DNA from: Bradyrhizobium diazoefficiens
Lineage (GTDB): Bacteria > Pseudomonadota > Alphaproteobacteria > Rhizobiales > Xanthobacteraceae
Direction of reading: 5' to 3'
DNA: 64,000 nucleotides
Assembly: GCF_016616885.1 (NCBI RefSeq)
Contig: NZ_CP067102.1
Coordinates: 6,476,501 to 6,540,500, forward strand
Below the pieces are notes generated by a model. That model made no database searches, was not told the DNA's origin, and saw nothing but the letters and a program-made list of their open reading frames with translations. Below are positions 10,187 to 16,930 of the stretch, piece after piece (position 1 is the stretch's first letter; each line of letters opens with the position of its first letter). The position numbers were made by a program, and so were the translations under genes.

Positions 10187-10235
10187 CTAACCCACCCTAC
10201 GAGAGCGCGCCAATTCCTCGCGCATCGCAAGGCTC

Positions 10236-10460
10236 TTATTCCTCGAACAACTCTTCGAACAATGCTTTCGCTCGTTCGAGTCCCTCGTCCGTGAACACGA
10301 CAGACTTTACCTTGCCGACGGGGTCAAGAATCATCCCCTTGTCATGCAGGCGGCCGAGCACATCCCAATCAAAGCCTTTCCATGCACGATAGCCATCGTG
10401 CAGGGTCAAATAAAGCAACGCCAACGCCGCGTCGTCGATCTTGTCCTTGTTAATGGCCAT
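10236..10460 (-). CDS. DUF6429 family protein
   Basis: A 74-residue protein whose sequence ('IDDAALALLYLTLHDGYRAW', 'DVLGRLHDKGMI', 'VVFTDEGL') fits the small DUF6429 family, found widely in proteobacteria and often near mobile DNA. It looks like a winged-helix-sized domain (three helices and a terminal strand), but no function is established to my knowledge. It lies just inside the region between the two IS701 copies. Confidence 0.8.
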   Translation of the reverse strand: MAINKDKIDDAALALLYLTLHDGYRAWKGFDWDVLGRLHDKGMILDPVGKVKSVVFTDEGLERAKALFEELFEE

Positions 10461-10547
10461 CGTGACCTCACGCAGAGCAATGTTGAGGGCATTCTATTCG
10501 ACCATAGCCAATCCGCAATGGCCTCGAATGCGCCATGCGATCGCTTC

Positions 10548-10648
10548 GTAGGGTGGCCAAAGGCGCCCTTGCGCCGTGCCCACCGTCTCTTCACAAATCC
10601 GGTCAAACGGTGGGCACGGCGCGAAGAGCGCGCCTTTGCCCACCCTAC
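10548..10648. repeat. Palindromic intergenic repeat (GTAGGGTGG...CCACCCTAC)
   Basis: The outer arms GTAGGGTGG and CCACCCTAC and the inner arms GCGCCGTGCCCACCGT / ACGGTGGGCACGGCGC form a long hairpin around a short AT-rich loop. It occupies the gap between the DUF6429 gene and the SDR gene, and belongs to the same general class as the repeats entered by the IS701 copies but has no TTAG site. Confidence 0.85.
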
Positions 10649-10659
10649 AAGAGCGCGCC

Positions 10660-11388
10660 CTAGAGATCGAAATTGCTCGGCAGCATGACCACGTCGCGAA
10701 TTGTCATGCCGCGCGGCCGTGTCAGCATGAACATCACCACTTCAGCCACTTCGCTGGCCTCCAGCAGGCTTCCCGAGTCCCTCGCTTCCTGCAGCTTCTC
10801 GGCTGGCCAGTCCGCGAGCAGCGCGCTCACGACCGGGCCGGGCGAGATCGAGCCGACGCGAATGCCGTGCTTGAAGACCTGGCGCCGCACCGTCTGGACG
10901 AAGCAGTTGATCGCCCATTTGGACGACGCATAGACCGGCTCCCACGGCGTCGGAAAATGTGCCGCCAGCGAGCTCGTGACGATGATGTCGCCGGTCCCGC
11001 GCGCGATCATGTGCGGCAGCACGTCGTGCACATTCTTCATCACGACGTTGACATTCAGGTTCAGCATCCGGTCGATCGCCATCGTGTCGGCATCGACCAG
11101 GTCGCCACCGACATAGGTGCCCGCATTCGCATGCAGGATGTCGAGCTGTCCTGCCTGCTCCAGGACGCGCGGCAGCAGCGTTGCGCAGGCTTTGGGATCC
11201 AGGAGATCGATGACCAGCGGGGTCACCGCGTCGCCATGCTTGTTGCAGAGCGCCTTCAGCGCGGCCTCGTCGCGGTCGACCATCACCACGCGCGCGCCCG
11301 CGGCCAGCATCGCCTCGGCACTCGCCAACCCGATGCCCGACGCGGCCCCGGTCACGGCGGCAACCTTGCCTTCAAGTTCTCTCGTCAT
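10660..11388 (-). CDS. SDR-family oxidoreductase
   Basis: A 242-residue short-chain dehydrogenase. The cofactor motif 'TGAASGIG' begins near residue 14, with NAD-type Asp-Arg after strand 2 ('VMVDRDE'), 'HANAGTY', and the catalytic Ser-Tyr-Lys as 'TSSLAAH' then 'YASSKWAI'. The C-terminal part 'ISPGPVVSALLADW' is the usual PG motif. The substrate is unknown. The gene lies between two inverted IS701 copies with no obvious operon partner. Confidence 0.9.
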   Translation of the reverse strand: MTRELEGKVAAVTGAASGIGLASAEAMLAAGARVVMVDRDEAALKALCNKHGDAVTPLVIDLLDPKACATLLPRVLEQAGQLDILHANAGTYVGGDLVDADTMAIDRMLNLNVNVVMKNVHDVLPHMIARGTGDIIVTSSLAAHFPTPWEPVYASSKWAINCFVQTVRRQVFKHGIRVGSISPGPVVSALLADWPAEKLQEARDSGSLLEASEVAEVVMFMLTRPRGMTIRDVVMLPSNFDL

Positions 11389-11470
11389 GAGCTCACCATC
11401 CTGCTGATGGTCGGCAGTATAGCGATCCCAAGCGAGGTCGCGAAGTGGAACACTTCGTAGGGTGGGTTAG

Positions 11471-12972
11471 TACTACTGAGTCAGTTGGTCGCGGCGATTT
11501 GGTCTGAGAATCAAGTATCTGTTGAGATTCATATATTGGCGCGCGGAGAGCCAGATGAGTGTCAACAATCACCGGGAAGCCGAAGAGCGTTTTGGGGCTT
11601 ACGTAGACGGTCTTTCGAGCGTGATCGGTCATCCGAGACGTAGGCGACAGTTGCGCGATTATTGCACTGGGTTGGTGCTCCCCGGCGAACGCAAGAGCGT
11701 GGAACCGTTGGCGGCGCGAACGGATCCGGCGCGGACGGCTGCTCAGCACCAGTCGTTGCTGCACTTTGTGGGGAATGCATGCTGGTCCGACGAGGACGTG
11801 CTGGCGAAGGTCCGCCAGATGGTGCTGCCGGCGCTGGAGAAGGACGGGCCAATCGAGGCCTGGATCATCGACGACACCTCGTTTCCCAAGCAGGGCAAGC
11901 ATTCGGTCGGCGTGCATCACCAATATTGCGGTCAACTCGGCAAGCAGGCCAACTGCCAGGTGGCGGTGTCGCTGTCGATCGCCAGTCGTACCGGCAGCCT
12001 TCCGGTCGACTACCGGCTGTACCTTCCGGAGACCTGGGCCAAGGATCGTGCACGGCGAAAGAAGGCAGGCATTCCGAAGGAGATCAAGTTCAAGACCAAG
12101 CCGGAGATCGCACTCGATCAGATACGACGGGCATGCGAGGCCAGCCTGCCGCGCGGCGTTGCCTTGATGGATGCCGCTTACGGCAGGGACGCGCGGCTGC
12201 GTGCAGGCATGTCGGAGTTGAACGTGTCTTACGTGGCCGGCATTGTGCCAACTATTTTGATGTGGGGGCCTGGCGCCGGCCCGCGGCGCATGGACAAGCC
12301 GATGAACAATACCGGCCGGCGCGACGAGCCTGAGTTGGTCACGGCCAAGACACTGGCCCTCGGTCTGCCCAAGCTTGAATGGTGCACGGTGAAGTGGCGG
12401 GAGGGCTCGGCCGAGCAGCTCACCTCGCGCTTTGCTCGTGTTCGCGTGCGTGTTGGGTCCAACAAGCTCATCCCGGAGAAATCGTCGGCGGAGTGGCTGT
12501 TGATCGAATGGCCGAAGAGCGAAGCTGAGCCGACCAGATACTGGCTCTCCACGCTGCCGGAGACCATCAGCTTCACGCGGCTCGTCGATCTGGCGAAACT
12601 GCGCTGGCGCATCGAGCGCGATTACCAGGAGCTCAAGCAAGAGGTCGGGCTGGGTCACTACGAGGGGCGCGGCTGGCGGGGCTTCCATCATCACGCGACC
12701 CTGTGCATCGCCGCTTACGGCTTCCTGGTCGCCGAGCGGGCGACGATTCCCCCCTCAGGACCTCGTTGCGCCCCGCCGCTCCCGGCACCTCGCTTACCCG
12801 ACGACTATCGACCCCGCGGATCCGCCCTGGCGGCCTGAGCGCCACGTCCCAAACTCGATTGCAACTGTGCGCGCGCGCTTGATCCGGGCGCTGAGCAGAA
12901 TAATCATGCGATGCCCGTGCTGTGGCGCCGTCCGTCGAGACCGCCCAAAACTCCTCTTGTGACGCAGTAAAA
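11471..12972 (+). mobile_element. IS701-family insertion sequence, copy 2 (1502 bp)
   Basis: Same length and ends as copy 1, in the opposite orientation. It is flanked by TTAG on both sides (11467-11470 and 12973-12976). The outer flanks of the pair on the plus strand are CTAA (left of copy 1) and TTAG (right of copy 2), which are not direct repeats, so the pair is unlikely to have moved as one composite transposon. Confidence 0.9.
11522..12838 (+). CDS. IS701-family DDE transposase (copy 2)
   Basis: A 438-residue transposase identical in translation to copy 1, with the same DDE residues. The start codon lies about 50 bases inside the left end. The 134-base segment after the stop, up to the right terminal repeat, is non-coding. 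Confidence 0.95.
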   Translation: MRFIYWRAESQMSVNNHREAEERFGAYVDGLSSVIGHPRRRRQLRDYCTGLVLPGERKSVEPLAARTDPARTAAQHQSLLHFVGNACWSDEDVLAKVRQMVLPALEKDGPIEAWIIDDTSFPKQGKHSVGVHHQYCGQLGKQANCQVAVSLSIASRTGSLPVDYRLYLPETWAKDRARRKKAGIPKEIKFKTKPEIALDQIRRACEASLPRGVALMDAAYGRDARLRAGMSELNVSYVAGIVPTILMWGPGAGPRRMDKPMNNTGRRDEPELVTAKTLALGLPKLEWCTVKWREGSAEQLTSRFARVRVRVGSNKLIPEKSSAEWLLIEWPKSEAEPTRYWLSTLPETISFTRLVDLAKLRWRIERDYQELKQEVGLGHYEGRGWRGFHHHATLCIAAYGFLVAERATIPPSGPRCAPPLPAPRLPDDYRPRGSALAA

Positions 12973-13117
12973 TTAGCCCCGCGGATCGCGCGAAGCGCGA
13001 ACCGCTAGGCGTAACCCACCAAGTCTGTCGCCACGGATTCAGAAGTGGTGGGTTACGCCAAGCAGATGCGCTTCGCACATCTGCAAGGCTAACCCGCCCT
13101 ACGGCACAGCCAGCGCC

Positions 13118-13555
13118 TCACCCCGCATACGCCCTGTCCAACTCCGCAATCACGATCTTCCGCATTCCCATCATGGCCTGCATGACGCGGTTGGCCTTGC
13201 TGCGGTCGGGATCGCCGAGATAGCGGCCGAGCGCTGATGGGACCACTTGCCAGGACAGACCAAATTTGTCCTTGAGCCAGCCGCAGCGGGATTCCTCGCC
13301 GCCGGCGGCGGTGAGCTTCTCCCAAAAATAGTCCACCTCGCCTTGAGTCTCGACGCTGATGAAGAACGACACCGCCTCGTTGAAGCGGTATTGCGGCCCG
13401 CCGTTGAGCGCGTGGAAGCGCTGGCCTTCGAGCTCGAACACCGCCATGAAGTCGCTGACGGTCTCGACTTTGGCATTGGGGAACACCGATTTGTAGAAGG
13501 CGACGGCCTCCGGGACGTTGTTGTCGAACCAGAGGAACGGCGTGATGGAGGTCAT
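13118..13555 (-). CDS. VOC-family (PhnB-like, glyoxalase fold) protein
   Basis: A 145-residue protein starting 'MTSITPFLWFDNNVPEAVAF', typical of the PhnB/3-demethylubiquinone methyltransferase-like VOC group. Paired beta-alpha-beta modules are visible: 'FYKSVFPNAKV', 'FELEGQRFHALNGG', 'FNEAVSFFISVETQGEVDYFW', 'WLKDKFGLSWQVVP'. The His and Glu positions could form a metal site, but the substrate is not predictable; relatives are often misnamed as methyltransferases. It is flanked by repeats on both sides. Confidence 0.85.
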   Translation of the reverse strand: MTSITPFLWFDNNVPEAVAFYKSVFPNAKVETVSDFMAVFELEGQRFHALNGGPQYRFNEAVSFFISVETQGEVDYFWEKLTAAGGEESRCGWLKDKFGLSWQVVPSALGRYLGDPDRSKANRVMQAMMGMRKIVIAELDRAYAG

Positions 13556-13669
13556 GTGTGGATATCCTTTTGGCCTCGGATCGGCGCGCGTACGCGCGTC
13601 GTCGTCCCAAGGACGAAGCTGGGACCGGAATTCCGACAGGAGGGCGGAGGATTATTTCCGGCCCAACTC

Positions 13670-13794
13670 GTAGGATGGGTAGAGCGCAGCGAAACTGATC
13701 AATTGGACCGAAGCAAGAGGCGCGACCGTTCGATCGGGCCGGAGGTTGGACCGCGAGGTGAGCGATGGGTTTCGCTTCGCTCTACCCATCCTAC
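13670..13794. repeat. Palindromic intergenic repeat (GTAGGATGGGTAGAGC...GCTCTACCCATCCTAC)
   Basis: Long inverted ends (GTAGGATGGGTAGAGCG / CGCTCTACCCATCCTAC) enclose about 90 bases with smaller hairpins. With flanking sequence it accounts for most of the 324-base gap between the VOC gene and the GST gene; nothing else is seen there. Confidence 0.85.
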
Positions 13795-13879
13795 ACATCG
13801 GGAAACCGTATAACCTGTCGGAATCCGCACCGCCCGCTCGTCCTCTGGATGCAAGCCGCAACCACCCCGGAGTTCCCAG

Positions 13880-14530
13880 ATGCCTCCCACCATCACCGCC
13901 TTTGAAAGCTCGCCCGACCGCGGCGGGGGCCAGGCGCGCGACATGCGCGTGCGCTGGGCGCTCGAGGAAGTCGGCCAGCCCTACGACGTTCGCCTCGTGT
14001 CGTTCGCGGCGATGAAGCAACCGGCGCATCGTGCGCTGCATCCGTTCGGGCAAATTCCGACCTATGAGGACGGCAATCTCGCCTTGTTCGAGTCCGGCGC
14101 GATCGTGCTTCATCTCGCCGAGCGCCATCGCGGATTGCTGCCTGACGAGGCGAATGCGAGATACCGCGCGATCGCGTGGATGTTTGCCGCACTCAATACG
14201 CTGGAGCCGCCGATCGTCGAGCTCGGAATGGCGATGCTGCTTGAGCGCGACAAGAGCTGGTACGAAGAGCGCCTGCCCATGCTCGAGAATCGCGTGCGCG
14301 TTCGCCTCGGCGAATTATCCGATCGCCTGGGCAACGCCGACTGGCTCGACGGCGCGTTCAGCGCCGGCGATCTCCTGATGGTGACCGTGCTGCGCAGATT
14401 GAATAGATCGCCGATACTGGGCGAATATTCCCGCCTTTCCGCCTATGTCGCGCGCGGCGAAGCGAGGCCGGCCTTCCGCCGCGCTTTCGACGCTCAATTG
14501 GCGGTTTTTACCGCCGCATCAACGCGCTGA
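13880..14530 (+). CDS. Glutathione S-transferase family protein
   Basis: 216 residues with an N-terminal thioredoxin-fold GST domain ('RDMRVRWALEEVGQPYDVR', 'HPFGQIPTYEDGNLALFESGAI', 'YLAE'-type 'LHLAERH') and an all-helical C-terminal domain ('WLDGAFSAGDLLMVTVLRR'). The cis-Pro and Glu-Ser of the glutathione site are present. The N-terminal 14 residues are a polar extension. Likely a cytosolic detoxification enzyme. Confidence 0.9.
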   Translation: MPPTITAFESSPDRGGGQARDMRVRWALEEVGQPYDVRLVSFAAMKQPAHRALHPFGQIPTYEDGNLALFESGAIVLHLAERHRGLLPDEANARYRAIAWMFAALNTLEPPIVELGMAMLLERDKSWYEERLPMLENRVRVRLGELSDRLGNADWLDGAFSAGDLLMVTVLRRLNRSPILGEYSRLSAYVARGEARPAFRRAFDAQLAVFTAASTR

Positions 14531-14624
14531 GAAACTGTTGCAAGCGCGTTGCGGCAGCGATACGACTTGGGATGGAAGGACCGGGCATCAACCGGCCGCA
14601 CATCATTCTGAGGAAGCCGCCGTC

Positions 14625-15020
14625 ATGAGCGACGATCTCTCCGGTGTCTGGGACGGCACTTACATCCAGCCCGGCACGGGAATGGTCACGTTCACGGCGA
14701 CGCTGGTCGAAGCCGGCGGCGCGCTCGAAGGCCACATCACCGAGCCCTGCTCGAATCCGCGCTGCCCGCTGCGCACCCACCGCGCCTCGATCACGGGCCA
14801 TCGCTCAGGCCACGTCGTATCGTTCGTCAAGCGCTACGAGCCGCCGGGGTACGGCTTCGACATTGTCCACTACGACGGCATCATGAATGGAGAGGCGACC
14901 GAGATCGACGGGCGCTGGCAGCTGCCGGGCTCGTCCGGCTCGTTCCTGATGATCCGCTCCACCAAGCGCGCGCAGGCGAGCGCCACAGGCAAGCGGGCGG
15001 ACGAACCGGCCCGCGAGTAA
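14625..15020 (+). CDS. Conserved hypothetical protein, beta-rich
   Basis: A 131-residue protein starting 'MSDDLSGVWDGTYIQPG'. The 'SGVWDGTY' start, the alternating strands ('TFTATLVEAGGALEGHITE', 'GHVVSFVKRYEP') and the late 'GRWQLPGSSGSFLMIR' suggest a small calycin/lipocalin-like barrel. Two cysteines ('PCSNPRCPL') may form a disulfide or metal site. The family is not recognised. It sits between two GST-like genes, 11 bases before the next. An upstream extension to 14445 overlaps the GST gene and is rejected. Confidence 0.75.
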   Translation: MSDDLSGVWDGTYIQPGTGMVTFTATLVEAGGALEGHITEPCSNPRCPLRTHRASITGHRSGHVVSFVKRYEPPGYGFDIVHYDGIMNGEATEIDGRWQLPGSSGSFLMIRSTKRAQASATGKRADEPARE

Positions 15021-15031
15021 AAGGAGGAGCC

Positions 15032-15724
15032 ATGCTGACGCTCTATTCGTATCCGGAACTCTTCGGCGTCGCCGACAACAACGGCTACGGGCTCAAGGTC
15101 TATGCCTTCCTGAAGCTCGCCGGCGTGGCGTTCGTGCATGAGCACGTGTTCGATGCCTCCGCAGCGCCGCGCGGGCAGCTGCCCTACATCGTCGACGACG
15201 GCGAGACCGTCGGCGACAGCGAGACGATCATCGCGCACGCCATCGCAAAATATCACCTGACCATCGATGCCGCGCTGTCGCCTGCGCAGCGCCGGACCCA
15301 TCATCTCGTCACGCGCATGCTCGATGATCTCTACTGGGTGATGTCGTATTCACGCTGGAAGGACGAGCGCTACTACCCCGCGTTTCGCGACGGCTTCATC
15401 GCGCAGCATCGACAGATCGACGCTGATGGCTTCGAGAAGGCGAAGGCCTACAATGCGCAGCGCTATCACTACCAGGGCATCGGCCGCTACTCGCCCGAGC
15501 AGGCTTACGCACGGGGCCTTGCCGATTTGCAAGTGCTGGCCGAGATCGTGCCCGCGCACGGTTTTGTCGATGGCGAGCGGCCGACCAGCTGCGACGCCGG
15601 CATCTACGGCTTCATCGCGAATATCTATTATTTTCCGATCCCGACGCCGCTGAAGGCGTTCGTCGATGCGCAGAAGAACCTCGTCGCGCATTGCGAGCGG
15701 GTTCATGCGATGGTGAGTTTGTAG
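15032..15724 (+). CDS. GST-fold protein (metaxin/Fax-like)
   Basis: A 230-residue glutathione S-transferase-like protein. The N-terminal half has 'GLKVYAFLKLAGVAFVHEHV', then 'PRGQLPYIVDDGETVGDSETI' as the GSH-site region. The C-terminal helical part includes 'YGFIANIYYFPIPTPLK', typical of the metaxin-like group. It is preceded by a clear 'aaaaggagg' ribosome site and probably co-transcribed with the upstream hypothetical gene. The stop codon lies at the first base of a palindromic repeat. Confidence 0.85.
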   Translation: MLTLYSYPELFGVADNNGYGLKVYAFLKLAGVAFVHEHVFDASAAPRGQLPYIVDDGETVGDSETIIAHAIAKYHLTIDAALSPAQRRTHHLVTRMLDDLYWVMSYSRWKDERYYPAFRDGFIAQHRQIDADGFEKAKAYNAQRYHYQGIGRYSPEQAYARGLADLQVLAEIVPAHGFVDGERPTSCDAGIYGFIANIYYFPIPTPLKAFVDAQKNLVAHCERVHAMVSL

Positions 15725-15840
15725 GGTGGGTTAGCCCCGCGGCTACGCGAAGCGTAGTCCGCTGGCGTAACCCACCGCTTCTCCATCCGCGTGGAAAGTA
15801 AAGAGGTGGGTTACGGCTTCGCCTACTAACCCACCCTACG
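15721..15840. repeat. Intact GTAGGGTGGGTTAG palindromic repeat
   Basis: GTAGGGTGGGTTAGCC at the left and CTAACCCACCCTACGG at the right, with inner arms GGCGTAACCCACC / GGTGGGTTACGGC. This is the uninterrupted form of the repeats split by the two IS701 copies, and it contains the TTAG site used there. Confidence 0.9.
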
Positions 15841-15850
15841 GCAGCCTGCC

Positions 15851-16285
15851 CTACCGCATCGTGATCGCAAGTCCGCTCAGATCCGCGTTCGCCATCAGGC
15901 CGGTCTGGTAGCCCGACAGCTCCAGCACCGCGCCCTTCTGGTTGGTCAGCACGATGGCACGGGCGCCGCGGCCGACGGCGAGGCCGGCACCGGCAGCGCC
16001 GTAGACGCCGGCGACATCCGAGGGACGGTTGATGTTGGAGACGCGGCCGCGCAGCACGGTCTTGGAGCCGCCGAAGACGAGGCCGTAATCGAGCCCGCCG
16101 GTCGAGAGCGAATAGGAGCGGCCGCGGAAGTTCAACACGCCGCTGCCGCCGGACCCGCCGATGAACCAGCCCGCCTTGTAGATCGTCAGCACCACGGTGC
16201 CGCCGTCGGCCTGCGCCGCGGTCGAGAGGCCGGCCAGCGCGGCAATGACGACGAGCGCGGCACGCAAGGTGGTGGCAATCTTCAT
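15851..16285 (-). CDS. Secreted glycine-rich hypothetical protein
   Basis: 144 residues with a clear signal peptide ('LRAALVVIAALAGLSTAAQA'). The mature part is Gly-rich and beta-like: 'AGWFIGGSGGSGVLNFRG', 'GGLDYGLVFGGSKTVLRG', 'VYGAAGAGLAVGRGA'. The pattern recalls envelope proteins of rhizobia that carry glycine-rich barrels, but I do not recognise a named family. Probably periplasmic. Confidence 0.75.
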   Translation of the reverse strand: MKIATTLRAALVVIAALAGLSTAAQADGGTVVLTIYKAGWFIGGSGGSGVLNFRGRSYSLSTGGLDYGLVFGGSKTVLRGRVSNINRPSDVAGVYGAAGAGLAVGRGARAIVLTNQKGAVLELSGYQTGLMANADLSGLAITMR

Positions 16286-16590
16286 GGGGCGTCTCCGGGG
16301 GCTATTTTTAGGGAGGGAAAACGAATCAGAAGCCGCAATCTATCCGATCGATCGCGGCGGCAACATGATGGGGGGAGTCTCCGCAAGTGTGGTGGCGGCT
16401 GGATTCGCGGAAGGTCCTCATTCTCCGTCATTGCGAGCGCAGCGAAACAATCCAGGATCTTTCCGCGGAGGCAGTCTGGATTGCTCACATGGGGATTTGG
16501 TGTGTCAAGGTGGTAGTTCAGCTTTTTGTTCGATTGCAGCCAGCTCTTCGTCCCGACCATGGGGCCCTTCGGATGGCGCGCGCAGATCGA

Positions 16591-16636
16591 GTCAAGGTCG
16601 GCCCGTAGGGCCGCCGCGAAGCGGCTTGACCTTGAC
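16591..16636 (-). other. Structured RNA element inside the IS1111 non-coding end
   Basis: A perfect 9-base stem (GTCAAGGTC / GACCTTGAC) encloses two perfect 5-base hairpins, GGCCC-GTA-GGGCC and GCCGC-GAA-GCGGC, a compact three-way junction. It lies 3' of the predicted guide loops on the transposase strand. It may stabilise or terminate the bridge RNA; this role is inferred. Confidence 0.55.
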
Positions 16637-16721
16637 TTGAGCGAGCACGCCATCAGGCTTTGGTGGTCGGGCGGATAACTCCTTGTCGTCAGGCGATCTC
16701 AGGTTCGAGCCAGTTTTGACA

Positions 16722-16905
16722 ATCTGGTTTTGCTTGCCAGATCAAACTCACATTCGGTCGTCGCGTGATAGCGACAGCACCAACATTCCGCTTGCGGCGG
16801 GCAGGCTCGAGAGGACGAGGCCATTCTTCGTTGCGGCGTTTGAAGCCATGCAATCCATCGGTTCGTCCACCCGGATCGGCCGAGGTTCGATCGGACCTCG
16901 GCAGA
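16722..16905 (-). ncRNA. Predicted bridge RNA (seekRNA) of the IS1111-type element
   Basis: Read on the transposase strand, 5' to 3': a 7-base hairpin (16901-16880); a 6-base stem GGACGA/TCGTCC (16868-16863 with 16818-16813) around an internal loop; then a second loop around hairpin GTCGC/GCGAC (16775-16760); then hairpin ATCTGG/CCAGAT (16742-16722). The first loop carries UGGAUUGC (16857-16850), identical to the left target half, and CGCAACGAAG (16835-16826), which pairs with 9 of 10 bases of the right target half starting at the CT core. The second loop carries GGAAU (16789-16785), identical to the element's right end, and AUGUGAG (16753-16747), complementary to CT plus the left end. This is the layout of target- and donor-binding loops. 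The exact 5' and 3' ends are not known. Confidence 0.72.
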
Positions 16906-16930
16906 TTGGTTTTGAGGTGGTGAAGAGGGC

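Larger units (their letters stand above)
8610..10203. repeat. GTAGGGTGG..TTAG palindromic repeat split by IS701 copy 1
   Basis: The left part (8610-8684) starts GTAGGGTGGATTAGC and contains inverted segments (GTAATCCACC, GGTGGGTTACGC). The right part (10187-10203) is CTAACCCACCCTACG, the inverse of the left end. The IS lies between, flanked by CTAA on both sides. Intact relatives are at 15721-15840 and, with different inner sequence, 10548-10648 and 13670-13794. Confidence 0.8.
11457..13104. repeat. GTAGGGTGGGTTAG palindromic repeat split by IS701 copy 2
   Basis: Left half at 11457-11470 (CGTAGGGTGGGTTAG); right half from 12973 to 13104 (TTAGCCCCGCGG ... GGCGTAACCCACC ... GGTGGGTTACGCC ... 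GGCTAACCCGCCCTACGG). Joined without the IS they make a palindrome almost the same as the intact copy at 15721-15840. Confidence 0.85.

Noticed and set aside
8963..10294. Long plus-strand reading frame of over 440 codons across IS701 copy 1 (and its mirror at 11393-12694)
   Set aside because: Exact antisense shadow of the transposase gene in high-GC DNA; no ribosome site or family features.
8685..12972. Composite transposon formed by the two IS701 copies
   Set aside because: The outermost 4-base flanks are CTAA and TTAG, not direct repeats, while each copy has its own direct duplication.
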